This document shows, piece by piece, positions 45,571 to 59,600 of a stretch of DNA of 64,000 bases. Position numbers and translations under genes: made by a program. The notes beneath the pieces were generated by a model, which did no database searches, was not told the DNA's origin, and worked only from the letters and a program-made list of their open reading frames with translations. Every line of letters starts with the position of its first letter. Position 1 is the stretch's first letter. Source of the stretch: Spinacia oleracea (lineage: Eukaryota; Streptophyta; Magnoliopsida; Caryophyllales; Amaranthaceae); contig NC_079488.1 in assembly GCF_020520425.1 (NCBI RefSeq), forward strand, positions 2,767,747 to 2,831,746, in the 5' to 3' direction.

Positions 45571-45943
45571 AGGCGTGTTCGGCAGTAGCGTTTTGACCTA
45601 GTCAAGTCGCTACTTGTAAAATTCGTAAGTGTTTGGCAATGTAGCAGTTCAGGGAGCTGTTAGCGGTGGAGGTAACGTTTGATTAGATTTTGTCAAACGT
45701 TAAGATTAGTAGCTTTTACGGTAGCGGGTAGCTCTTGAAAATTTTATAATAAAGTTTTAAACAATATTCTACCTTTTGTTTAATTTTAAAATATCAACCG
45801 TTACTTTTACCGAACACACATATACGTTGGTCGCTACTTTAACAGCTAACTGTTAACTGCTACTATTCACCGCTACCCTATATTCCAACCGCTACTCAAC
45901 CATTAACCATTACCCGTTATCGCTAATTTTGTCGAACAAGCCT
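45571..45943. mobile_element. Tourist-type MITE, second copy of the 43971 family
   Basis: Starts AGGCGTGTTCGGCAGTAGCG and ends GTCGAACAAGCCT. It shares GACCTAGTCAAG, CGCTACTTGTAAAA and TTTACCGAACACACATA with 43971-44304. The target duplication is eroded. Short related pieces flank it (45540-45565 and 45960-45990). Confidence 0.7.
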
Positions 45944-46127
45944 ACACCAAACACTTGCAAATTTTAGCAGTAGCGCCAAACCCTATCGCCAAACAAAGCA
46001 TTAGATATTGTACTATAATTTCCCGGAAAACACGGAATGTTTGAAATTGCCAAATTGGGTTCTCACTTGAATTCTGTCTCACTCACATTTTCCCCCTTTT
46101 CTCTTCCAGCAAAGACCATTTATTTTA

Positions 46128-47402
46128 GGGATTTTTCATGAAATACCCCTGAGGTTTGCCTTAATGCACCAAATACCCCTAAACTTTCCAGAATGCACCA
46201 AATACCCCCGAGGTTTAGTATAAATACACAAAATGACCAAAATGCCTATTTTCCGTTAACTTATCCGTTAACTTTAACTTTTATTTTATTTTATTTTTAT
46301 TTTTTCTCTTTCCTTTTTTATTTCTTAATTTTTTTCATTTGTTTTTTTCTCTCTCTCCCCTTCCTTCTTCCCTGTCCTCCATGGAAGCACCATGGAAGCC
46401 CATATCGCCACCATGTTCCAATGGGATTTCTCAATTGAGAACGAAAATCATCAAATTTGCATCTTAATCTAATTGTTTGTTGGGAAAAGAGAGAAAATCT
46501 TTGTTGTTGTTTGATGGGTATGAAGATGGTGATTAAATTCCTGTGAAGTTGTGGAGGTGGAAGCAACTGGCTTCCATGGCAGGAAGAAGGAAGGGCCCTT
46601 CTCTTCCTCACCACCACCACTAAACACCGTCCCGCTAACCCCTTCTCTTCCTCACCACCACCCCACACCGCCACCGACACCAGCCCTGCTCTTCCTCACC
46701 ACCACTACACACCGCCCCGCTAGCTAACCCCTTATCTTCCTCACCACCACCCCACACCGCCACCGACACCAACGCCTTCTCTTCCTCACCACCGACACCA
46801 TCCCGTCTCTTCCTCACCAACACCACACACCGCAACCAACACCACACACCGCCACCAACACCAGCGTGCTCCAGCGGACCAAAGGCATGCCCAGATCGTC
46901 GCGAGAAACAAAGCAGCAGATCTGAGCCTCGGTTTTGGTCTTGTTCAATCGATTTGGGTGTGTGAGAGAAGGGAGAAAATGGGGTTTTGAGTGATGGGTT
47001 TGAAGAAGGGATTGGAGAGAAAGAAGGTGGTGAAGACAGAGAAAATCGAGAGAAGAGCAGCAATGGAGAATCCAAAAAAAATTGGGGGTAATTGATTTTG
47101 ATTTTTGATTTTTTTAGATAATAGTTAATTAATTTGTTAAGAGTTTAATTAATTTAATTAAGGTTTATTAATGTAATTAAGGGTTAATTTATGTAATTAA
47201 GGGTTAATGTTAGGATAAATAGATAAAACGATTTATTAAAGGCAAAAAGGTAAACATACGCTAACGGGGACTTAACGTTCGTTAGCCTTTTGGGCATTTT
47301 GTGTATTTATATTAAACCTCGGGGGTATTTGGTGCATTCTGGAAAGTTTAGGGGTATTTTGTGCATTAAGGCAAACCTCAGGGGCATTTCATGAAAAATC
47401 CG
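46128..47402. mobile_element. MULE with about 120-bp inverted termini and 9-bp target duplication
   Basis: Flanked by TTTATTTTA (46119-46127 and 47403-47411). Ends begin GGGATTTTTCATGAAATACC and finish GGCATTTCATGAAAAATCCG; the inverted match runs about 120 bp (GAGGTTT, CTTAATGCACCAAATACCCC and so on). The interior is GC-rich, unlike the AT-rich ends, and carries a CACC-rich minisatellite, which suggests captured host sequence (Pack-MULE-like). It ends about 277 bp before the start codon of ACA copy 2. Confidence 0.9.
46595..46870. repeat. CACC-rich minisatellite inside the MULE
   Basis: Six or so variable units of TCTTCCTCACCACCACC followed by CACACCGCCACCGACACCA. Long open frames on either strand follow from this repeat and should not be read as genes. 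Confidence 0.8.
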
Positions 47403-47678
47403 TTTATTTTATTAAGGAAGTATTCTTTTGAAAGTGAGAAAAAGGCAAAAAAAAAGACGAAGAGAGCTGAATTTCCCACATACTTTCCAGACTCCATGTT
47501 GGTAACTTCACCAGACTACAGTTGAACTTGCCTTTGCTTGAAAATTATCATATCCCATTTTTTGATCAGGCAAATTTCTCAGTTAATTGGTTTAATTTCC
47601 CAGAACATTTGTGATCTGAAATAAAGAAGTAGTAACAGTACAGTTGAACTTGAAATTAGTTGCAATCTCTTCAAAACT

Positions 47679-50600
47679 ATGAAAGACGCCGATATTGTCA
47701 GTTGCGGAAGTAACTGTCCAGTTGAACGCCTCAAACGCTGGAGGGTAACTCTTTTTCCTCTTTTCCCTTTTTTTTTTTTTCAAATTTTATTATTTTGAAT
47801 AAAAAAGGTTAGCATATTCAAGTCAAATAAACTTTTCAATGTTGGCAGTAAGATTAAAGTTAAGAATTTGGTTAGATTTGTTTGGGTGGATAAGGATTAT
47901 GTTTGAGAGGCTTAATTATGAAGGAATTACAAAAGATTAAATATGAATAGAAACTGGATAGTTGAATTCTTGGTTATGTTGAGGGATTATGGCTGTATAT
48001 TTGCTGGTTAAACAGTTTGCATCACTTGCTTTTGCTCCTTGTAGATTCCGTTGTACGGAGTTCCAATGGCGGATCTTCTCTATTTGTTGGGATGGGCCGG
48101 GGGCAAATATTTTGGTAGTGTATGTTTAATATAATTGTATAAATTACATACTATCTCGTAAAACTGTTCAACATCCGCCACGACTTGTATGAGAACATGC
48201 TTGTGTTCAATCGATGGTACTCGTACTCGTACTCGATATCTCATTGGTCTAGCCAGATAAACTTAATGGGATGGACCGACGAGATGAAGTGGGATAGGGA
48301 ATGTGACAAGATTATTGGACAGAGGGTTTACACTCAAATTTGGTAATAGATATTTGATCACCTCATTTTTGTCTGAAAAGGGAAAATTTTCTACTTTCCT
48401 ACTTCAAAATGTAGTATTCCGTTTAACAAACAGAAGTACGGAGTATCTTTGTTCCCATGTCCGGATGTGTCTAACACGATTTTTGTACGCTTGGTTACCA
48501 TGTCCATCATCTTCAAGTTCAACATTTTTCCGTTTAAGATTCTTGAATTGGATTTATGTTTAAGTCCGACACTTATCCATATCTAAGCATCTTAGCTTGT
48601 GTTTTTGTCTTGGTTTGATTTGTCCGGTTCAGCTACTTGAGCTTATTGGCTGAATAGGCTTATTAAGGTCCATAAGGACATATAAAGTTCATTATGACCA
48701 AAACCTGGATTGCTAGAGTTTGGTTGAGTTGTGCTTTTCATCAGCATAGTGACGCAGGCACCAATCAATCACTACCTGTTGCAATAATAACTCTATGTAT
48801 AGCTTCACAATGGAAAACAGTTTGAGCTGATTAATTTTTTTTTACGTTACAGCAAGCAGCACTTGTTCTAAATGCTTGTCGGAGATTCCGTAATTGCTTG
48901 GACTTAAAGAAGGAAAAGGAGAAAAAAGAAATTGCAAGGAAGATCAGAAAGCATGTACATGTTATACAAGTATGTTTTTAAACTCAGGGGACTTTTCATT
49001 TATTATTTGGCCATTCAAAATTGTTTTTCATTTGCAAGTGTTACTCTTTCAGGCTGACAATCTTTTCAAGCAAGCTAAAGAGACAGCAAAGGGTAAATTT
49101 TCTGGTCATTTCATTTTCATAATTTTGCAGCAGTAACTATGTGAAGATCATGAATGTTACACTTAATTTGGTGGTATATGTCTGTTTGTCCTTAATCATG
49201 TTGAGTTGTGGTTAGCTAACTGGCATGTGGTGCCTTCTATGGCTTATGTTTTGTTTTTCATAGTAGCCCAAGAGTATCCTGATGTTCCACGTGGTGACTA
49301 CGGAATTAAGCCAGAGGAACTTTCTGCTATGTCAAGAGAACACGATTCATTGGCTCTACAGAAATTTGGCGGAGTAAGTATTTTAGTATACAGTCTTCTA
49401 TTTTGTTTGTTAGTAATCCAAGAGTATCCTGATGTTCCACATAGTGACTATGGAGTTAAACTAGAAACCTTGCTGCTATGTCAAAGAAACATGATTTGTA
49501 GGTTTTACAACAACTGGGTGGGGTACATTTTTTAGTATTCTATTTTTATTTTGAATTTAAAGCATGTTGTAAGAGATAAAATTTGTTATTGAACAGAACT
49601 CTTTGACAGATTCAGAACTACTCACATTTGTTAAATTTATCTTAAATCTCAGAAAAACGCATGATAGATATTCAGAAAGGGAAAAACATCTATGCAACCT
49701 AAAGAAAACCCAACAACTAATTATAGTTTGAGGCTACTTTTCACTGCCAATTTATATACCCTAGCCTAATATTAGTTTGTTTATAATCACGGATTTGGGG
49801 CCCTCTCATAAAGGTGCTTAGAAGGTATTGTAGGCACAAAAAAATTGTTAATGTGCCACGTTGGATTTTATTAGGTCAAAAGTCAAAGCATTGACTTGGA
49901 AATCATTTGATGGTCCATTAAATTAATTGATTTGGGTTTCCCATATTAATTTATCCCATTTTAGATACTTTAATCAAACCCGGATATTTTTTATGGGTTA
50001 AAGCCCAACAAAATGGGTTAAAACTATTATAAATGGGTCATGACTACCAAGTACAAAGTAAAAGGCCCAAAGCACATTGAAGACCCTAAAGCTCCCCTCA
50101 CTCTATAAATAGAGCTTATTATTTTATTCGGAGAGGAGGAGAAACAGAGAGATTGTACCCAAAAATATAAAGATCAATAAAATTTATATTTTGTTGACAT
50201 ATTTTGGCTCTCTTATTTATAGACTTGAAATTTGTGTTTACTGGTATAAAGAAAGTAATCTAACCAAAACCTTTTTTAGGATTAACTAATAATTATTTTT
50301 GTCCTCGGGCTTTGTAAGAAGCTTGAATTTGTTTTTAATGTTGCTTTTCTTTTTTATTTTAACATGCGTTACGTGTGTTTGAATTTTAGGTAAGTCAGTT
50401 AGCAAAAAAGCTTAAATCAAATTTGGAGAAGGGGATCCCAGGGAATGATGAAGATATTGTGCAAAGGAAAAATGTATTTGGATCTAACACTTATCCTCGA
50501 AAGAAGGGGCGAAGTTTTTGGGTTAGTTTTTTATTTTTATTTTCAATTCTATCTTTTTATGAGGAACTTTAATTTGCTTGATAGATTTTAATATTATTTA

Positions 50601-53600
50601 TGAAATGAAGGATATGTAATATGACTTATTCGCCTCTAATTTTTCTTACATGGTTTAGCGGTTCCTTGGGGAGGCTTTTCAAGATCTGACTTTATTAATA
50701 TTGATGGTAGCTGCTTTGGCTTCTCTTGCTCTTGGTATTACATCAGAGGTGAGTCTCAAGCCTTGGGGGAAAATTTTAGTTAATTCATTTTGTCAGTTCA
50801 TTAAAACTAAATGTCCTGTGGTTTTAATCCATAATGCTAACAAGTTGTAAACAAATTAGTAAAGATGAATGTTTTGGAAAATTCAAGTGCTGAGCTGAAC
50901 AGTTCACTGGTGCTCAAGTGAATATCCTATTGCATCTTTTTCCTCTCCACAACTACAATCTATTTCTGGATATGTTGCGCTTATGAATCTTTTCAAAGAG
51001 AAATCACGTGTTGAGTTGAATGGTTCTGTAATGCTCCACTGCAAGTTGCAAGTTGCAACTGCTGAAATCTAAATGAGTATGCTTCAGTGTTTTTGTGGAT
51101 AAATCATATTTGAAGGAAGTAAGAGAATGCACTTTTTTTTAAAATTTTGACCTGACAGTTTGTTATCATTCATCAACGCAATCACTTTTTCGGTTGAAGT
51201 TTTATTTTTACTTTTAATTTTTTATTTGACTTGTGCTTCATTTTCCTATGCTTTGGAATTCCATTAATGAAAGGTAAAAATGAACTTTGACATTGATGTA
51301 ATCCATTTTCTTACAGCGATGTCTCAGAATAACTTATTACTCCGTATAGATAATCTCAAGACCAGGATTAGTTTGTAGAATTTTGTGAACAATATCCTAC
51401 TCCCTCCGTCCCGGAATACTTGACCTGTTTTCCTTATCGGGCCGTCCCTTAATACTTGACCGGTTTCTAAAAATGGAAATATTCTAACAATATTATATTA
51501 TTTCTCACTCCACCCCTATTAACCCACCTACCCCCTACTCCATACAAAAAATAATTAAAAATTCAACCCCTACTCTCCCCCAACCCCACCTCTTAACCCA
51601 CCTCCCACTAACTACATTAAAATAATACCCCACTATCAACTACTACCTATTAAATTAAATAAGTCAATTCAAATTCCTTAAACTCTGTGCCGGTCAAACC
51701 GGGTCGAGTATTCCGGGACGGAGGGAGTATGTATTAAGGATATGATAGAAGTCTAAATACTTAGGTAACTATGGTGATATAATATCTAATGTGATAGAAT
51801 TATGCTATCTTAGATATGTAATAGAAACCTTTGAGACATAGGAGACATAGGTTATATATCCTGTACTATTAATATAGGTGTTTTCCTATCAATAATATGA
51901 GAGATCAAATATGCATTCTCCATAACTAATCATGATATAGAGCCATCCATAATAGTATTGATCCTATTCTTCCACATAAAATTTTCACGGCTGATGGGTG
52001 TCTGAAAACACTTTGCCTATGAGTCCCAAGCCCGAATGAAAGAGGAGGGTTGCAGTAGGTCTGTGGCAGCCATAGAAAAAAAACGCGGATGCGGTCGCGT
52101 TCACGGTAACGGTCGCGTTGTCGCGGAAACCGCTTGTAAGGAAGAATAGAACGGATCGCGGATGACGCGGTGTGAATTTTTTGAAAAAAACCCCATTAAC
52201 ATGTCTAAGCCTTATTATTATATTTTTGGTCTAAAAAGCATTATATCAACAGAATATAACCAAATCTATCCTAATATGAGTGAGTATTATTTTCTGTGAA
52301 CAAATAAGCACTCGAAATATCATTTTTCATAAACTACATAACTAATTACATAAATATTTTTGGTCAATTTATGTAAAAGAACGGTGTAACGGAGAAAAAA
52401 ACGTCTAATGCGGCGAGTCACTGTTACGTAACGGACGACGCGGGGAGAAAGACGTGATTTTTGTCAAACCGTAACGTAACGGGTTTTCGCGTAACGGCAA
52501 ATCCAAAATAGGTTACATAACGGCCGTTACGTAACGGAACGGCCGAGTTTTAATTCCATGGTGGCAGCCAGCTGAAACCATAGTCACATCTGATGGACAT
52601 GAACCGAAATTTGGACATTGTGGGGCGTTCCCTCCTCAGCGACGCACTGCACTTCATAGTCCCGAGTGTAGTGAAAAATATGCAAGGGCTGCTAGGTCGT
52701 CACCCAAAAGTGACGATATGCAAGGGTTCTCGCATAATGGATGGGCGGGGGTAAAAAAGCCCGTCCACAAACATGGTAAGGGCAATGGTGAAGATAGTAG
52801 GTGCATTTGGGACATAGAAGTATAGAACATCAACTCTTTGACGGGAGGTTATGAAAAGGAGGAGAATTAACGTAATATGTTTACAAGAGACCAAGTGGGT
52901 TGGACAAAAGGCAAGAGAAATATTCTCTCCGTCCAGGAATACTCGAAACGGTTTGACCGGCACAGAGTTTAATGCATTGTAATTGTTAATTATTTAATTA
53001 GAAGTAGTTGGTAGTGGGGTATTTTTTTTGATATAGATAGTGGATGTTAGTCAAATATAGATAGGGAGTAGGGAAGTAGGTGGGTCATTTGGCAAGTGAG
53101 AAATTGATACAATATTAATAAAAGTTTCCATTTTTAGAAACGTTGCAAGTAATCCGGGACGGCCTTATAAGGAAAGCGTTTCAAGTATTTTGGGACGGAG
53201 GGAGTAGCTTTTTGGGGTTATAAGCTTTTGTAACCGGGAAAGGATAAGAGTAGGAATGGAGTAGGTATTCTCATTGATCAGGAGTATATTGATGATGTAG
53301 TGGAAGTTCCTACGAAAAGTGATCGAATTATGAGTATTGAGCTTGTGATAGGGATGAGATCGTAGCTTTCATAAGTGTATATGCACCTCAAATAGGATTG
53401 GATGCCTCTGTAGGACGAGGATTTTGGGAGGAGTTGGAGGAAGTGGTGCAACATGTTCTTAGGAGTGAGAAGATGATCATTGGTGGTGACCTCAATGGGT
53501 ATTTGGGCTCTAAGCGAGTTGGTTTTTAGAGCATTCCTGGAGGTTTTGGTTTCGAAGAAAGGAATAAAGCAGGAAATGATATTCTGGATTATGCGTTAGA

Positions 53601-56600
53601 CATATGACTTGGGGGTCATGAACACTTGGTTTGAAAAGAGGACCTCTCACCTAGTGACATGTAGGAGTGGGCCGATTGGCGCCAGTGCGAGTCAAATTAA
53701 CTACTTTTTAGTAAGGAATACTTGGGGAAAGGGTTACGTTGATCGTAAAGTGATCTCGGGTGAGAGTACGACAACCCAACATAGACTAGTAGTGCTTGAG
53801 TTTTGAAGTAGGGGTTGCATAAGTTCTCGAAGACCACAAGTGGAGTCTAAGATTAAGTGGTGTAAATTGCAAGAGCAGAACCAACAAAAAATTGTTGATA
53901 ACATGGCCACAACAGGTATTTGGTTTTGTAGCATGGATTTGGATATATATTTTTTGTGGACTAAAGTGGAGCACAACATAAAGGAAATAACAAAGGAAGT
54001 TCTCGGAGAATCTAAAGAAAGCATGCTACCGAGTAAGGACACATCTTGGTGGAACGAAGAAGTGTGACAAGCGATAAAGAACAAACGTGAATGCTATAGA
54101 ATGTTGGGAAGATGAAGGAGCGATGGGAACTACGAGAAATATAGAGAGGTAAAAGAGGGAGCAAATAAGGTTGTACGGGATGCAAGAGCAAAGACGAATG
54201 AGGTTCATTTAGCAAGCTTGGCTACGAAGGAAGGAGAAAAGAGCGTTTATAGATTGACTCATATGAGAGGTAGGAAGACACGAGATCTTGAAAAGGTTAG
54301 GTGTGTAAAGGATGTGGAACAAAGAATTATGGTTGGAGATAAGGAGATAAAAGAGAGACGAAAGTTGTATTTTGACAATCCATTTAATTGAGATCGAGAG
54401 CAAGATTTGGAGATATAAGTATCTCACAATATGGTGGCCAATCTCACAATGATAAAAGCACGCTTATCCCTTTGTATAAGAATGAAGGAGACGTCCAAGA
54501 TTGTGCCAACTATCGAGGGATCAAACTAATGAGTCATACTCCTTCCGTATTTATTTAAAAGATACAAGTTCCTTATTCGGGCGTATTTTATTAAAAGATA
54601 CACTTTCTATTTTAGGCATGTTATGGTCTCTACTTACAATTATATTAATTTTTCTCTCCCTCTTGTGGTCCCCACACTTACTCACATACTATTTTTTCAA
54701 CATTAAATAATGCACCCAATATCAATTTCTTACAATAAATAATAATTTAATACCCCACTTTCATCTTATTTCAATAAATTCATCTCACCCTCCTAAAATA
54801 CGTGCCGTCAAAGTGTATCTTTTAATTAAATACGGAGGGAGTACTATGAAACTTTGGGAGCACTTGATTGAACAAAGGTTAAGGAGAGGTGCCAAGACCG
54901 CTGAACCAAATTGGCTTCATGTCAGGAAGATTAACTACGGAGGCCATTCATCTTATGAGACAACTAATTGAGAACTATCGGGATAAGAAAAAAGACTTAC
55001 GTATGGTTTCCATTTATTTGGAGAAGGCATATGATAAGGTACCGAGGGGAGTACTTTGGTGGGCTTTAACAAGGAAACGAATTTCGCAAAATATATTGAC
55101 ATCATTAAGGACATTTATGAGGGAGCTAACACGAGTGTACAACCTAGTCTTGGAAAGACAGAGAAGTTCCCTATCACGATTGGACTACATCAAGGTTCCA
55201 CACTTAACCCTTTCCTCCTTGCCGTAGTAATGGACGAATTTACGAGTTCAATTCAAGATAGTTACCATGGTGCATGTTGTTTGCAGATGATATTGTGTTG
55301 GTCGACGAAACGAAAGAAGGTGTCGAAAGTAAGTTGGAATTATGGAGACATACGTTGGAACCTCATGGGTTTAAGTTGAGCAAAATTAAGACGAAATATT
55401 TGTAGTGTAAGTTTAATGGTAATAGAAGGAGAGAGGTAGGAACGATCACCTTGGATGGTAGGACTTTAAAAGGTTCAAATTTCTTTTGCTACCTAGGATC
55501 TATTATCCAAAAGGATGGGGAGTTGGATGAAGAATCACCCATAGAATTAAATCAGGTTGGTTGAAGTGGAAGATTACCTCAGGGTTTCTACGTGATTCAT
55601 GTGATCCAGTCATGCCCCATAGATTGAAGGGGAAATGTTACTGTACGACAATTAGACATGTACTATTATGGTACAGAATGTTGGGCTATGAAACAATGTA
55701 AAATTCATAAGATAATTGTGGCGGGAATGCGTATGTTGCATTGATGTTTTGCCATACATGAAAGGATTGGTTGAAGAATTATGTGATTAGGAAGAAAGTG
55801 GGGTTTACACATTTGAGAACAAAGATGACGGAGAATCATATTAGGTAATTTGGCTAGGTAAGATGGAGGCGAAATGATACGCCGGTTAGAAGGATTGAAG
55901 AGTGGTAAACGGATGGAATTATGAGGGGTAGGAGAAGACCAAAGCAAACATGGAAGAGGGTGTTCGAGAGTGATATGAGTTTATTGAGGACTGAGGAAAA
56001 TATGACGTTAGATAGAGTGGAGGGAGATGATACATGGCGACGCCTCAATATGACTTCGTTTCCATCTCTTTCTCTTTTTTCTATTTTCTTTGTAAACTTC
56101 TCTCGTTTTCCTATTTTTCGCCTATTCTTTAAACCGGCCTATTTTGTTTTCGTGTTCCCTCTTTTTCGTGCCTCGTGTATATTCTCTTTAACATAACCTT
56201 TTATTTCTCTTACTTCACGTTCATACGGTTCCTTATGATGGTTCATGTTAGCCGATCCTAATCATTTTGGGACTAAAAATCCCATCATTATGTGTTGCAG
56301 AGTTTTGAAAACAAGCATTCCTTTTGTTTTTATTCTTTATATAACAAGCAACTAAATTACAACAAACTGATCATAACTAACTTTCCCCAAAAACAGCCTT
56401 AACTGAATTTTTACGTAATTCGAGTATTTTTGGAAGAAGTTAACTAGTTATAACTAAATTCTAAAATCAAAGTGGATCAGAAAGTTACTTGTCGTGGGCA
56501 GACATACACTATCAATAAAACAGCTTCATGACTCTTTTCAAAGTGGCATCTCTTCTTGAGTGTCCACCTTGAGGAGAAGTATGTAACCCACTGCATGATT

Positions 56601-59600
56601 GCCGATTTAGGAGAATCATCAGGGCCTATTAATTCTTCCCTTTCCTTCTGAGTAACCATGAATCAAGGTGGAATTTTTTTGACCTTGTTTCAGCTTGTCA
56701 CTTAATTGCAAGAAGCTAATGTCCAATTTGCAATTTCTTGAATTAAAGAATTCAAAATGGAGTACAAGATTTAGAGAGCCAAAAACAATACATGAGAGAA
56801 AGCATTAGCAATCAATTTCCATGCACTCTTGTACAGAATCAGTTTAGCAACTAGAACTGCTGAAAACGTTCTAGATCTTATGTTTTATTAACCACTGGAA
56901 ACTTTTCTGAAATGATGAGTTTCTGGTATTATGCTCCCATTTCTGAACTGTAGTCACCACAGCTAACAATTTGCTCACGAATACAGAGAGCCTTTGCCAC
57001 TTCGGACCTAAGCCTTGCTAAAAATGCTAAAGGAGACCTCTCTGCACCAAAACAACATCAATCCCCACATTTGAAGCGTGACTTTCAATTTTAAACTTCT
57101 TGGAGGAATCAGGAAATACCAAGACTGACTGAGCTCTATAGCTTCCTCCGACCACTTAAACCCATCCTTTTCAAGCAAGTTAGTCAATGGCTTGGCATAA
57201 TTCCTTGACAATTTTCTGTAGTAGACAGCTAATCCCAATGAGCTTCTCAATTCTTTCACATTTTTAGGGATTGGCCATTTCACTACTGCTGCAATCTTCT
57301 GAGGATCTGTTTCAACTACACTTCCAGATATAAAGTGCCCATAATATTCAACTTTATCAATTGCAAAGGCCCCTTCACTCATTTTAGCAAACAAAGTTTT
57401 TGATCCGTTAATTGTAAAACAACCTCTATATGCCTCAAATGCTCCTCCAACCTCTAGAGCTGTACACTATAATGTCATCAAAGAACATCAACACACATTT
57501 TCTCAACAAGGGTTTGAAAATGTGTTTCATCCATGCTTGAAAAGAGGTAGGAGCATTAGTTAATCCAAAGGGCATTAACAGAAACTCATGGTGTCAATTA
57601 CGAGTTTAGAAGGTTGTGTTATACATTTCTTCTTTATGAACTCTTATCCTTTAAAATCTTCTTATTCAAGTCTCCGATGTCTACGGAAAGCCTCCAAGAC
57701 CCATCCTTCTTCAGAACCAACGGCCCAATGCCATAAGTAACTGAATGATCCTTTTGCACTAGCTTTTTGAACGATATCTCTTTGCTTAAGAGGATATCTG
57801 TATGGCCTTATGTTCACATAATAGTTCCAAACTCCAAAGGAATCCTTTGGTCAAACATACCTCTAGAAGGTGGTAACTCAGTAGGTTCTTCAAACACTCT
57901 ATTGCGCTTCTCCAAAATGGCCCCACACAACTAGGTACGTTATGAGCTTCAGTTCCACAATTTAGAGCATCTCCAATGGCAAGCTAATTGTCAAATTAAC
58001 TTGTCGTGCCACCTAAGATTTTAAGCTAATTAACATTCTAGCTAGTTTGTATTCCAATGGTAAGCTAATTTACTAAACTAGCTTGATATTTAAATGGGTC
58101 CACAATTAACCATTTAATTTTATTATTACTTAAGTTCCTATTGGACCACTTCTTTCCAAGCAAATTAGCTTGCCCAAGCTAATTTATTAAAATCATTCAA
58201 ATGGTTAAGCTAGTAGCTTGAAACTTTTGCGAATTGCAAGCAACTCCCTAGCTACAACCATTGGAGATGCTCTTACAATATTAAAGCTGCCATTCTTAGT
58301 TCCAAGTTCGATCATTTCATGAAATACATTTAAGTTGAATGGACCATTCTTTCGTGAATTATTTTCTTAAGTACTCCTCCAACTAGAATTCCCTTAAGCA
58401 CATGATGGCTATATTGAAGATCAAACCCCATAATAAGACTCTTAAATCCCATATCATAGTGCCTAGTCCACTAAGACACTGAATGCCCAAGACCATGTCA
58501 CAACTATCCAAGGGAGTCGAAATCATATCAGAACTCAAAATTCTTCAAAGTTGAAGTGAGGTTGGTTCTTGTACATCAACTGACATGCTGAATGATTACC
58601 AACTCCTATTATAACAACTTTGAAGAGCTATGGAATCCAACATCCAACTGTTATTCCAACTTTATAACTAGACTTAAATCTAGAAAATTGTGAGTGCCGC
58701 CTGAATCTATCAAAATATCAAGTGGTTTACCGTTGAAGTCAGAGAATTGATAGATATACTAGGTTAGATACTTGATACCTCAAAGCATTTTTCTTTAGAT
58801 TCAGATTCTTCATCCACAACATTCTCCGACGCCTCTTCTTCACCCACATCAATTATCTCAACACTAAACAACTTAGTTTGTTTTAAATGACACCCAAAAC
58901 TTAAGGTTTAAGAGACTTTGATTGTATTGTGTTTAGTTTGAACTTAGGAAGTTATGTAGGTATAAGAACAGGCAGGTTTACAAATGGTATTAGTGCGTGA
59001 AGGTTTTAGTTTTTGATAAAATTCTGTGGCTTCCCAGGTTTCGTCTTCTAACGTTGCATACTAAACAATTTCAGTTAAGGATACAATTACGAATGCTCTC
59101 ACAAAAGGCTTAAGGGTAGGTTTGACCTCCAACAAAATGGTCCAGAAAGTACCACGTATGTTTTAGGTAAAACCTGATTACACTAAAGCATGAGAGATCT
59201 TGGGTTTTTAGACTCATCTATGTTAGACTATATTTCTTGTTTGCTGCATTTTATTAAACTTCTCAACCACATTTATACCATTCTCATCCTTGAAATGCGC
59301 ACACAGATCAATGATTATAAATTCAAATCAATCGACATTCTTCTTAAGACATCCAACTTTTAGCCTTCATGTTTATGCAAGCAATATCCACTTTCTGCTC
59401 ATCTTTACCTTGCATAAACTAAACTTTTTGTTAAACCTTTTGATCAACAAGACAGGATTTTTTCCATCATATTTAGGAAAGTCAAGTTTAGGCAGTATTA
59501 TTCCATATCAAAGTGATTTTTGTCTTCCTTGAATCTTCACTTACTTTGATCCTCTTACTCAAATCATTTCTGGTATGCATCATTTACAACATTTCTTCCT

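Larger units (their letters stand above)
51965..56285 (+). mobile_element. Non-LTR retrotransposon (RTE-type LINE), decayed
   Basis: Degenerate coding sequence, same strand as the host gene. From about 52850 an APE-endonuclease start ([15 protein letters not shown]) is split by a MITE and resumes [14 protein letters not shown]. Later come a reverse-transcriptase part ([11 protein letters not shown], split by a MITE, then [13 protein letters not shown]), [38 protein letters not shown], then [20 protein letters not shown] and a degraded FADDIVL. The 3' end GCCGATCCTAATCATTTTGG is RTE-like. Stops and frameshifts make it inactive. Three MITEs are nested in it (52071, 52923, 54539). The 5' boundary is approximate. 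Confidence 0.88.

Noticed and set aside
46318..47075. Minus-strand frames of 120 and 146 codons
   Set aside because: They lie within the MULE interior over a CACC-rich minisatellite; the peptides are low-complexity (VRKRR, GGGEEE). Kept only as possible captured DNA.
49417..49522. A mutually exclusive exon pair (exon 4 and its copy)
   Set aside because: The copy lacks an acceptor AG and has a frameshift, so it is better read as a decayed duplicate.
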